Origin: Pseudomonas sp. | GTDB lineage: Bacteria; Pseudomonadota; Gammaproteobacteria; Pseudomonadales; Pseudomonadaceae | Reading direction: 5' to 3' | Assembly (NCBI GenBank): GCA_029240955.1 | Contig: JARDZH010000167.1 | Coordinates: 1 to 5,776 of the forward strand | Length of the DNA stretch: 5,776 bases | Part shown: positions 1 through 5,677 of the stretch, piece after piece | Layout: every line of letters begins with the position of its first letter | How positions within the stretch are numbered: the stretch's first letter is position 1 | The notes under the pieces: generated by a model | Told to the model about the DNA's origin: nothing | Databases searched by the model: none | The model's input: only the letters and a program-made list of their open reading frames with translations | Position numbers and translations under genes: made by a program

Positions 1-264
1 GCCGGCAAGCGGTTATGGGAAATGGCAGAAAACGTTCGAGGGATTCTTGCCGTAGAATGGCTGGCTGCCTGCCAGGGTCTGGACTTGCGCGACGGTCTGA
101 AGACGTCGCCAAAGCTGGAACAAGCCCGTTCGATCCTGCGCAGCAAGGTACCGTCCTACGAAAAGGACCGTTTTTTCGCACCGGACATCGAAGCTGCCAC
201 GCAGCTGCTGTCCACAAACTGCCTGAACCCGTTGGTTCCTGCACGTCTGCTACCCAGTTTGTGA
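1..264 (+). CDS. hutH: Histidine ammonia-lyase, C-terminal part
   Basis: The frame is open from the first base and ends at TGA 262-264, giving the last 87 residues; the start lies upstream of the window. Histidine ammonia-lyase removes ammonia from L-histidine to give urocanate, the first step of histidine breakdown in the cytoplasm. The tail shows the family's conserved helix [19 protein letters not shown], followed by the usual L-(2)-R-(n)-V-P-(3)-D-R-(3)-P-D-I pattern near the end. The family is about 510 residues long, so this is roughly the last sixth. The MIO-forming Ala-Ser-Gly and the catalytic Glu of the QEDHVS segment should lie upstream. Pseudomonads often carry two hutH copies; the copy directly before hutT-hutI-hutG is called hutH2 in P. 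fluorescens SBW25. Identification rests on the tail plus the neighbouring hut genes. A related tyrosine or phenylalanine ammonia-lyase is less likely in this context. Confidence 0.93.
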   Translation, partial: AGKRLWEMAENVRGILAVEWLAACQGLDLRDGLKTSPKLEQARSILRSKVPSYEKDRFFAPDIEAATQLLSTNCLNPLVPARLLPSL

Positions 265-270
265 TGCGCC

Positions 271-290
271 GCGAGCCTGGCAGGGCTCGC
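271..290 (+). other. Stem-loop just after hutH
   Basis: GCGAGCC (271-277) pairs perfectly with GGCTCGC (284-290) around the 6-base loop TGGCAG. It begins 6 bases after the hutH stop. No T-run follows (the next bases are TTGGGG), so it is not a canonical intrinsic terminator. It may instead slow 3' decay of the hutH mRNA or give partial polarity before hutT. The function is inference. Confidence 0.5.
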
Positions 291-293
291 TTG

Positions 294-339
294 GGGCTAT
301 TGCTGCGGGAGGCCGAATGCAGGCGTTCAGCAGTTGCCC
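294..339 (+). other. Imperfect long hairpin in the hutT leader
   Basis: GGGCTATTGCTG (294-305) pairs with CAGCAGTTGCCC (328-339). As RNA this gives 10 Watson-Crick pairs, one G-U pair and a single U-U mismatch, closing a 22-base loop. It follows the 271-290 hairpin by three bases and ends 25 bases before the hutT ATG. An 8-base palindrome, CAGTACTG, lies at 344-351. No T-run follows, so it is not a simple terminator. It could affect translation or segmental mRNA stability. The pairing is seen in the sequence; any role is untested. Confidence 0.4.
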
Positions 340-364
340 TACCCAGTACTGAAATGGACCAGAA

Positions 365-1744
365 ATGACGTCACAAGATGGTTTGAAACGCGGGTTATCC
401 GCCCGTCACATTCGCTTCATGGCCTTGGGCGCTGCCATCGGCACGGGGCTGTTCTACGGCTCTGCCTCCGCCATTCAGCAAGCGGGACCGGCCGTACTGC
501 TGGCCTATCTGATCGGCGGTGCCGCGGTTTACATGGTCATGCGCGCCCTCGGTGAAATGGCCGTGCATGACCCTGTCTCCGGTTCCTTCAGTCATTACGC
601 CACGCGTTATCTCGGTCCGCTTGCCGGCTTCGTGCTGGGCTGGACCTATGCATTCGAGATGGTGATCGTCTGCCTGGCTGACGTGACGGCGTTCGGCATC
701 TACATGGGCTTCTGGTTTCCGGAAGTCCCGCGCTGGATCTGGGTGTTGGGCATCGTGTTCCTGATCGGCGCGCTGAACCTGTGCAACGTCAAGGTGTTCG
801 GTGAAACCGAGTTCTGGCTGTCGCTGCTCAAAGTGGGCGCAATCATCGCAATGATCGTCGCTGGCTTCGGCATCATGCTGTTCGGCATCGGCTCGTCGAC
901 GGGCGACTCGGCGATCGGCATCAGCAACCTCTGGATTCACGGTGGTTTCATGCCCAACGGCGTTGCCGGGTTGATCGCGTCGTTCGCCGTGGTGATGTTC
1001 GCGTTCGGTGGCATCGAGGTCATCGGCATTACCGCAGGTGAAGCCAAGGATCCGCAACGTACTCTGCCGCGTGCGATCAACGCCGTGCCGCTGCGTATCC
1101 TGCTGTTTTACGTACTGACGCTGTTCGTGCTGATGTGCATTTACCCGTGGCCGCAGATCGGCACCCAAGGCAGCCCGTTCGTGCAGATTTTCAACAATCT
1201 GGGTATCGCGTCCGCCGCCACTGTCCTCAATATCGTGGTGATTTCTGCCGCGGTATCGGCCATCAACAGCGACATCTTTGGCGCGGGCCGCATGATGTAC
1301 GGCCTGGCCCGCGACGGTCAGGCGCCAGCCGCGTTCGCCAAACTTTCGCCGCAAGGCGTGCCATGGCTCACGGTTGTGGTCATGGGCGTGACACTGCTGG
1401 GTGGCGTGCTGCTCAACTACCTGATCCCTGAGAATGTCTTCCTGCTGATCGCGTCGCTCGCGACCTTCGCCACGGTGTGGGTCTGGCTGATGATCCTGCT
1501 GACTCAGGTCGCCATGCGTCGCTCGATGAGCGCGGACGAAGCCGCACAGTTGAAGTTCGCAGTGCCCTTCTGGCCTTACGGCCCGGCCGCCGCGATTGTG
1601 TTCATGCTGTTCATTTTCGGCGTACTGGGCTACTTCCCGGACAACCGCGCAGCGCTGGTGGCTGGCGTGGTCTGGATCGGGCTGCTGCTGGTCGCGTACC
1701 ACATTTGGGTCAAGCCCAATCTTTTGAAGAAGAACATCCGATAA
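365..1744 (+). CDS. hutT: APC-family amino-acid permease, probable histidine transporter HutT
   Basis: This 459-residue inner-membrane protein of the amino acid-polyamine-organocation superfamily probably imports histidine by proton symport. About 12 hydrophobic segments are visible, roughly at residues 17-37, 41-60, 86-106, 124-140, 152-174, 199-219, 240-260, 283-303, 332-352, 357-380, 406-424 and 430-447. The unwound TM1 signature GAAIGTGLF (22-30) and the TM6 segment FAFGGIE (212-218), followed by [14 protein letters not shown] (225-238), are typical of the ProY/AroP/HisP-like amino-acid transporter group. ATG 365 is the first usable start, because the next in-frame ATG upstream (317) runs into TGA 350-352. 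The ribosome site is weak (GGA at 356-358). It lies between hutH and hutI, as hutT(h) does in P. fluorescens, and that position supports histidine over proline or aromatic amino acids as substrate. The family is clear, while the exact substrate is inferred from context. Confidence 0.88.
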   Translation: MTSQDGLKRGLSARHIRFMALGAAIGTGLFYGSASAIQQAGPAVLLAYLIGGAAVYMVMRALGEMAVHDPVSGSFSHYATRYLGPLAGFVLGWTYAFEMVIVCLADVTAFGIYMGFWFPEVPRWIWVLGIVFLIGALNLCNVKVFGETEFWLSLLKVGAIIAMIVAGFGIMLFGIGSSTGDSAIGISNLWIHGGFMPNGVAGLIASFAVVMFAFGGIEVIGITAGEAKDPQRTLPRAINAVPLRILLFYVLTLFVLMCIYPWPQIGTQGSPFVQIFNNLGIASAATVLNIVVISAAVSAINSDIFGAGRMMYGLARDGQAPAAFAKLSPQGVPWLTVVVMGVTLLGGVLLNYLIPENVFLLIASLATFATVWVWLMILLTQVAMRRSMSADEAAQLKFAVPFWPYGPAAAIVFMLFIFGVLGYFPDNRAALVAGVVWIGLLLVAYHIWVKPNLLKKNIR

Positions 1745-1747
1745 CCC

Positions 1748-1753
1748 TGGAGG
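1748..1753 (+). promoter_or_regulatory. Ribosome binding site of hutI
   Basis: TGGAGG lies 6 bases before ATG 1760 and within the 15-base hutT-hutI gap. It is a strong Shine-Dalgarno sequence and fixes the hutI start. Translation of hutI is probably coupled to termination of hutT. Confidence 0.8.
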
Positions 1754-1759
1754 CCCGGG

Positions 1760-2965
1760 ATGAGAACGCTCTGGAAGAACTGTCACATCGCAACCATGGC
1801 ACACGGTCGTTACTCGATCATCGAGAACGCCGCCATCGTGACTTCCGGAGAACTCATCCAGTGGATCGGGCCTCACGCTCAGTTCGAAGCGTCGGAACCC
1901 GATTGCACGGTGGACCTGGGCGGCGCCTGGGTTACACCGGGCCTCATCGACTGCCATACCCATACAGTTTTCGGCGGCAACCGCAGCGCCGAGTTCGAAC
2001 AGCGCCTGCAAGGTGTCAGTTACGCCGAGATTGCGGCGGCGGGCGGCGGCATCGCCAGCACCGTGCGCGCCACCCGTGCGGCTAGCGAGGACGAGCTGTA
2101 TGTCAGCGCCGAGCGTCGTCTGCGGCACCTGCTCAAGGAAGGCGTGACCACGGTGGAGATGAAGTCCGGTTACGGGCTGGATCTGGACACCGAGCGCAAG
2201 CTGTTGCGGGTCATTCGTCGTCTGGGCAATACCCAGCCGGTCACGGTCCGCAGCACCTGCTTGGCGGCTCACGCTTTACCACCTGAATATGCCGACCGTG
2301 CTGATGATTACATCAACCACGTCTGCGCCGACATGCTGCCTGCGCTGGCGGCCGAAGGCTTGATAGATGCGGTGGATGCGTTCTGCGAGCATCTGGCGTT
2401 CTCGCCCGCGCAGGTCGAGCAGGTGTTCATTACAGCGGGGCAGCTGGGCTTGCCGGTGAAACTGCATGCCGAGCAACTGTCTTCATTGGGCGGTTCGAGT
2501 CTGGCGGCGCGGTATCAGGCGTTGTCGGCGGATCATCTTGAATACATGACCGAGGCCGACGCCATTGCGATGGCAGCATCGGGCACAGTCGCCGTGCTGC
2601 TGCCGGGCGCTTTTTACTTCCTGCGTGAAACGCGGTTGCCGCCGCTGGATGCTCTGCGCCAGCACGGTGTGCCGATCGCGCTGTCGACCGACATGAATCC
2701 GGGTACATCGCCCTGTCTCTCGTTGCGACTGATGCTCAACATGGCCTGCACGCTGTTTCGCATGACCCCCGAGGAAGCCTTGGCGGGCGTCACTTGCCAT
2801 GCCGCGAAAGCGCTAGGCTTGGCTGACAGTCACGGCTCGCTGGAAGTCGGCAAGGTTGCCGATTTCGTCGCCTGGGATATCGAACGCCCTGCTGACCTGG
2901 CCTACTGGCTGGGCGGCGATCTGGATAAACGCGTCGTGCGCCACGGCGTCGAATCGCTGATTTAA
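1760..2965 (+). CDS. hutI: Imidazolonepropionase
   Basis: This 401-residue cytoplasmic metal-dependent amidohydrolase has the usual family length. It hydrolyses 4-imidazolone-5-propionate to N-formimino-L-glutamate, the third step of histidine breakdown. The N-terminal strands lead to [15 protein letters not shown] (59-73), whose His66 and His68 are the first metal ligands. His236 in the HAEQ motif (236-239) and Asp311 in [13 protein letters not shown] (309-321) match the remaining ligands known from B. subtilis HutI. Other family segments are KSGYGLD (135-141), His171 after CLAA, SADHLE (256-261) and [12 protein letters not shown] (280-291). The last part (about 345-401) returns to the small beta domain ([13 protein letters not shown]). 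It starts 15 bases after hutT and ends 11 bases before hutG, clearly within one operon. All expected catalytic residues are present, so I expect it to be active. Confidence 0.97.
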   Translation: MRTLWKNCHIATMAHGRYSIIENAAIVTSGELIQWIGPHAQFEASEPDCTVDLGGAWVTPGLIDCHTHTVFGGNRSAEFEQRLQGVSYAEIAAAGGGIASTVRATRAASEDELYVSAERRLRHLLKEGVTTVEMKSGYGLDLDTERKLLRVIRRLGNTQPVTVRSTCLAAHALPPEYADRADDYINHVCADMLPALAAEGLIDAVDAFCEHLAFSPAQVEQVFITAGQLGLPVKLHAEQLSSLGGSSLAARYQALSADHLEYMTEADAIAMAASGTVAVLLPGAFYFLRETRLPPLDALRQHGVPIALSTDMNPGTSPCLSLRLMLNMACTLFRMTPEEALAGVTCHAAKALGLADSHGSLEVGKVADFVAWDIERPADLAYWLGGDLDKRVVRHGVESLI

Positions 2966-2970
2966 GGAGA
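2964..2970 (+). promoter_or_regulatory. Ribosome binding site of hutG, supporting a GTG start
   Basis: AAGGAGA overlaps the hutI TAA stop and lies 6 bases before GTG 2977. This strong site decides for the GTG start, since no ATG lies at a suitable distance in this frame. Confidence 0.85.
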
Positions 2971-2976
2971 TCATTC

Positions 2977-3792
2977 GTGGACAACGTTCTGACTTTCAAG
3001 CGCGGCACCGTGCCGTTGCTGATCAGCATGCCGCATGCGGGCCTGAAACTGACGCCTGCCGTCGAAGCCGGGCTGGTGGATGAAGCTTTGAGCCTGCCCG
3101 ACACCGACTGGCACATCCCGCAGCTGTACGACTTCGCTGCTGAATTGGGTGCCAGTACGCTGGCAGCGGAATACTCCCGATTCGTCATCGACCTGAACCG
3201 GCCGGCGGATGACAAGCCGTTGTACGCCGGCGCGACCACCGGGCTGTATCCGTCGATCCTGTTCGACGGCGTGCCTTTGTTCAAACATGACCACGCACCG
3301 AGCGCCGAAGAACGCGCGACTTACCTTGAGCAGATCTGGAAGCCCTACCACCAGACGCTGGAGCAGGAACTGACGCGGCTGCGCGATGAGTTTGGGTACG
3401 CGCTGCTGTTCGATGCGCATTCGATCCGCAGCCACGTGCCGCATCTGTTCGACGGTCGCTTACCGGACTTCAACCTGGGCACGTTCGACAATGCGAGTTG
3501 TGACAAGCAGCTGGCGAACCGGCTCAATGGCGTTTGTGCTGCAGCCAGTCAATACAGCCATGTGCTCAACGGCCGCTTCAAGGGCGGGCACATCACCCGG
3601 CATTACGGCGACCCGGCCAACGACATTCATGCCGTGCAGCTTGAATTGGCGCAATGTACGTACATGGATGAGTTTGCGCCGTTTCATTACCGGCCGGATC
3701 TGGCGCAGCCTACACAGCAGGTGTTGAAGTCGTTGTTGCAGGTGGTTATTGATTGGGGTCGGGAGCATTACCGGGATGGATCGGGCGTCTGA
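2977..3792 (+). CDS. hutG: N-formylglutamate deformylase
   Basis: This 271-residue enzyme of the N-formylglutamate amidohydrolase (FGase) family is close to the usual length of about 265-270. It hydrolyses N-formyl-L-glutamate to glutamate and formate, the last step of the five-step hut route that uses HutF and HutG. Conserved segments in order are ISMPHAG (16-22), DTDWH (42-46), SRFVIDLNRP (67-76), LLFDAHSIRS (143-152), FNLGTFD (165-171), GGHITRHYG (203-211) and QLELAQCTYM (221-230). The His, Asp and Glu residues in these segments are candidates for metal binding and catalysis. Translation begins with GTG behind the strong AAGGAGA site. It is the last hut gene here; a spacer of about 146 bases with a REP palindrome follows. 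This form of HutG is distinct from the formiminoglutamase HutG of enteric bacteria. Confidence 0.95.
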   Translation: MDNVLTFKRGTVPLLISMPHAGLKLTPAVEAGLVDEALSLPDTDWHIPQLYDFAAELGASTLAAEYSRFVIDLNRPADDKPLYAGATTGLYPSILFDGVPLFKHDHAPSAEERATYLEQIWKPYHQTLEQELTRLRDEFGYALLFDAHSIRSHVPHLFDGRLPDFNLGTFDNASCDKQLANRLNGVCAAASQYSHVLNGRFKGGHITRHYGDPANDIHAVQLELAQCTYMDEFAPFHYRPDLAQPTQQVLKSLLQVVIDWGREHYRDGSGV

Positions 3793-3800
3793 AAGACCGC

Positions 3801-3812
3801 TTCGCAAGCAAG
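3801..3812 (-). repeat. Degraded REP half, inverted
   Basis: TTCGCAAGCAAG matches 11 of 12 bases of the complement form of pseudomonad REPs (TTCGCgAGCAAG). The bases that should complete the palindrome (3813 onward) do not match. It lies opposite in orientation to the better REP at 3857-3879. I read it as the eroded partner of a REP pair. A chance match is possible. Confidence 0.35.
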
Positions 3813-3856
3813 GCGGATCGCCGCCCCGGTGGCCCACAACGGTCGACGCGCTATCC

Positions 3857-3879
3857 GTAGGAGCCAGCTTGCTGGCGAG
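3857..3879 (+). repeat. REP (repetitive extragenic palindrome) element
   Basis: The sequence begins GTAGGAGCCAGCTTGCTGGC and continues CGA, the standard form of Pseudomonas REPs: a GTAGGAG head followed by a palindrome. The stem GCCAGC (3863-3868) pairs with GCTGGC (3871-3876) around TT. It lies between hutG and the cadR-like gene, the usual intergenic position. Such elements are dispersed by REP-associated tyrosine transposases (RAYTs), none of which is in this window. As RNA, the hairpin could protect the 3' end of the hut mRNA or help end transcription. Confidence 0.8.
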
Positions 3880-3926
3880 CCTTTTGCACAGCCGCAGCAA
3901 ACAGTGCCTGCAACCAGAGCTGAACC

Positions 3927-3933
3927 AAGGTGA
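3927..3933 (+). promoter_or_regulatory. Ribosome binding site of the cadR-like gene
   Basis: AAGGTGA lies 5 bases before ATG 3939. It favours ATG 3939 over the in-frame GTG at 3930, which lies within this site. The ATG start also gives the MKIGELAK beginning typical of CadR proteins. Confidence 0.7.
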
Positions 3934-3938
3934 CTCTA

Positions 3939-4385
3939 ATGAAAATCGGTGAACTGGCAAAACTGACGGACACCCAGGTCGAAACCATCCGCTATTACGA
4001 GCGCGAAGGCCTGTTGCCCGCCCCCGCGCGCACGGAAGGCAATTACCGGTTGTACACCCAGGCCCATGTCGAGCGGCTGTCGTTCATCCGCAATTGCCGC
4101 AGCCTCGACATGACACTTGAAGAAATCCGCAGTCTGCTGCACTTGCGCGACAGTCCTCAAGATCAGTGCGAAAGCGTCAACGCGCTGATCGATGAGCACA
4201 TCGAACACGTCAACGCACGGGTCGCGAGCCTTCAACTCCTGCAGCAACAATTGCTGGATCTGCGCCAACGCTGTCGCGACGGTGCCGCAGACCATTGCGG
4301 AATCCTGGAGCGCCTGGAAGTCACAGGTGCCGTTGCGCTGCCGGAAGGCGAGCCTTCCCATGTAGGCAGAAGCCACGGGCATTGA
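3939..4385 (+). CDS. cadR: MerR-family heavy-metal regulator, CadR type
   Basis: This 148-residue dimeric DNA-binding protein is probably a cadmium (and perhaps zinc/lead) responsive activator that untwists promoters with an overlong -35/-10 spacer. The winged helix-turn-helix is at residues 1-70: MKIGELAK (1-8), VETIRYYEREGLLP (14-27), and GNYRLYT (34-40), with the VERLSFIRNCRSLDMTLEEI core at about 44-63. A dimerisation coiled coil follows at about 79-112. Cys77, Cys112 and Cys120 fit the three-cysteine metal site of the CadR/PbrR branch, and the tail HVGRSHGH (141-148) matches the His-rich end of P. putida CadR, where it forms a second metal site. Unusually, no cadA efflux ATPase gene lies beside it: hutG is upstream and a lacI-type gene downstream, both on the same strand. 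No clear MerR-type dyad was found in the 146 bases before it. Family assignment is firm; metal specificity is inferred. Confidence 0.9.
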   Translation: MKIGELAKLTDTQVETIRYYEREGLLPAPARTEGNYRLYTQAHVERLSFIRNCRSLDMTLEEIRSLLHLRDSPQDQCESVNALIDEHIEHVNARVASLQLLQQQLLDLRQRCRDGAADHCGILERLEVTGAVALPEGEPSHVGRSHGH

Positions 4386-4479
4386 GATGTGCGATGCGCG
4401 CCAAGCACCGCTTTGGTAAATTGCCCGGCGGCCATAACGGCCTCGCTTGCTCCCGCCCTATTGTCGAGTCAAATCACGC

Positions 4480-5529
4480 ATGCCGAAAAAACCCGGAAGG
4501 CCCGCCCGATCAGAATCCAGCCTGCCCGGGCAGAAAGCCAGCCTTACGCTGATCGACGTAGCCAAGGTGGCTGGCGTCTCGCCGATCACCGTGTCGCGCG
4601 CCCTCAATCGGCCGGATGTGGTCACTGAAGAAACCCGTCAGAAAGTTCTGGAGGCAGTGCGCAAGACCGGTTATGTGTCCAACATGCTGGCGGGCGGGCT
4701 GGCGAGCAACAAGAGCCGGCTGGTGGCGATTTTTCTGCCCACGATCGCCAACTCGATCTTCGCCGATACCGTACAAGCCTTGATAGACCGCCTGACCGAA
4801 GCCGGTTACCAGACGTTGTTAGGGCTGACCGGCTACTCGGCCGAGCAGGAAGAGAAACTGCTGGAAGCGGTGCTGGGTCGACGTCCCGACGGCATTGTGC
4901 TGACCGGCACGCTGCACACCGAATCGAGCCGCCTGCGCCTGGCCCAGTCCGGTATCCCGGTCGTGGAGGCCTGGGACCTGAGCGACAACCCGCTGGACAT
5001 GCTGATCGGTTTTTCCCATGAGAAAGTCGGCGAAGCCATCGCCGGGCATTTGCTGAGCAAGGGCTACAAGCGCTTTTCGGTCATTACCCTGAGCGATCCG
5101 CGCGGCCTGCGTCGCAGCCATAGCCTGATTGCCGAACTGGCGCGCAACGGCATCGAGCAGGTTCCGCTGCAAATCATGACCCCACCGGCCACGCTCAAGA
5201 CAGGTCGTGACGGGCTGTGTCAGTTGCTCGACGAAGGTGAAAAACCTAAGGTTGTCGTCTGCAGTTCGGACACTATCGCTCAAGGCGTGCTGGCCGAAGC
5301 CGCAAGCCGGGGCCTTCGCGTACCTCAGGATCTGGCTGTCATGGGCTTCGGCGATCTGAGCAGCGCGGCGCAGGTTTACCCCGCCCTGTCCACAGTCGAT
5401 GTGGACGGCCGAGCCATCGGCCAGCGAGTGGCGCAAGCCCTGCTTGACCGATTCAAATCTCCAGAAAATGCCGAAGATCCAGTACGTATCGATACCGGCT
5501 TCAACTTGATCGACCGTCAGACAACCTGA
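4480..5529 (+). CDS. LacI-family transcriptional repressor, probably of sugar-acid catabolism
   Basis: This 349-residue repressor has the normal family length. The helix-turn-helix is at about residues 22-44 (LTLIDVAKVAGVSPITVSR then ALNRP), and the hinge helix is at about 67-79 with Leu74 as the likely wedge into a central CG step. A periplasmic-binding-protein-like sensor domain spans about 82-345 and includes SSDTIAQGVLAEAASRG (252-268) and LAVMGFGD (275-282). The first 21 residues form a Lys/Arg/Pro-rich extension (MPKKPGRPAR) resembling an AT-hook core. I chose ATG 4480 because a start at TTG 4447 would add an uncharacteristic 11-residue leader; both have poor Shine-Dalgarno sequences. 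It lies 148 bases before a sugar-acid dehydratase gene whose promoter region carries two CG-centred palindromes. It is GntR-like in general appearance, so gluconate or an aldarate such as galactarate is the likely inducer. The ligand is not provable from sequence. Confidence 0.92.
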   Translation: MPKKPGRPARSESSLPGQKASLTLIDVAKVAGVSPITVSRALNRPDVVTEETRQKVLEAVRKTGYVSNMLAGGLASNKSRLVAIFLPTIANSIFADTVQALIDRLTEAGYQTLLGLTGYSAEQEEKLLEAVLGRRPDGIVLTGTLHTESSRLRLAQSGIPVVEAWDLSDNPLDMLIGFSHEKVGEAIAGHLLSKGYKRFSVITLSDPRGLRRSHSLIAELARNGIEQVPLQIMTPPATLKTGRDGLCQLLDEGEKPKVVVCSSDTIAQGVLAEAASRGLRVPQDLAVMGFGDLSSAAQVYPALSTVDVDGRAIGQRVAQALLDRFKSPENAEDPVRIDTGFNLIDRQTT

Positions 5530-5561
5530 CTTCACTTTCTACACTTCCGACGAACGTTCTC

Positions 5562-5589
5562 TTGAATGATTGCGCAATCACGCTACTAT
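5562..5589 (+). promoter_or_regulatory. Predicted sigma-70 promoter of the dehydratase gene
   Basis: TTGAAT (5562-5567) and TACTAT (5584-5589) are separated by 16 bases, and each matches 4 of 6 consensus positions. Transcription would begin near 5595-5597, leaving a leader of about 80 bases before ATG 5678. The spacer is almost filled by the first palindromic operator, the classic place for repression. The promoter is a prediction by eye; its agreement with the operator raises my confidence. Confidence 0.55.
5567..5580. promoter_or_regulatory. Operator 1 for the LacI-family repressor
   Basis: TGATTGCGCAATCA is a perfect 14-base palindrome with a central CG step, as in operators of LacI-family repressors (for example the GntR and PurR sites). 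The flanking bases (A 5566, C 5581) break the symmetry that the second copy has. It lies between the predicted -35 and -10, so a bound repressor would block RNA polymerase. Confidence 0.78.
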
Positions 5590-5621
5590 CAGCTCGCATG
5601 CGCTTCGAGCTGCATTTTTTT
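5590..5621 (+). terminator. Possible intrinsic terminator of the lacI-type gene
   Basis: CAGCTCG (5590-5596) pairs perfectly with CGAGCTG (5606-5612) around a 9-base loop, then CA and seven T (5615-5621). This is terminator-like and starts 61 bases after the repressor stop. The predicted start of the dehydratase transcript falls at the end of the left arm, so that transcript would lack the full stem and escape termination. The 9-base loop and 7-bp stem make it moderate in strength. A competing inverted repeat, TGCAT/ATGCA (5611-5615/5623-5627), overlaps it. Confidence 0.5.
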
Positions 5622-5630
5622 GATGCACGA

Positions 5631-5646
5631 ATGATTGCGCAATCAT
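5631..5646. promoter_or_regulatory. Operator 2 for the LacI-family repressor
   Basis: ATGATTGCGCAATCAT is a perfect 16-base palindrome with a central CG. It repeats operator 1 with its centre 65 bp further on, about 6.2 turns of the helix, so both sites face nearly the same side. It lies at about +42 relative to the predicted start of transcription. Two sites invite cooperative binding or a small loop by a tetrameric repressor, or a roadblock to elongation. Confidence 0.8.
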
Positions 5647-5677
5647 GCCGCCCCTCTCACGTAGAAAAGAGAACCAT

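Noticed and set aside
15..368. An open frame of 117 codons overlapping the hutH end and the hutH-hutT gap.
   Set aside because: It overlaps a clear hutH frame, has low-complexity Arg/Ser-rich content and no ribosome site, and ends at the hutT start.
395..2272. A 625-codon open frame on the minus strand across hutT and hutI.
   Set aside because: It is antisense to two certain genes; the translation is rich in His, Arg, Gln and Asp with no recognisable domain, as expected for the mirror of GC-biased codons.
2790..3444. Minus-strand open frames over hutG.
   Set aside because: They are shadows of the hutG coding frame without ribosome sites or recognisable domains.
3930..3938. GTG start for the cadR-like gene.
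   Set aside because: The GTG is inside the AAGGTGA ribosome site of ATG 3939, and MKIGELAK is the usual CadR beginning.
3931..3941. TGACTCTAATG at the cadR start as a remnant half of a CadR promoter dyad.
   Set aside because: No matching second half with the expected dyad spacing is visible; one half-site of this length is not evidence.
4447..4479. TTG start for the LacI-type repressor.
   Set aside because: It adds MLPPYCRVKSR, which does not resemble the family; the MPKKPGRP beginning at ATG 4480 fits better.
4386..4479. Promoter or terminator between cadR and the LacI-type gene.
   Set aside because: TTGGTA (4413-4418) and CATAAC (4433-4438) have a spacer of only 14 bases, and the GGCC/GGCC inverted repeat (4430-4442 region) is too short and has no T-run.
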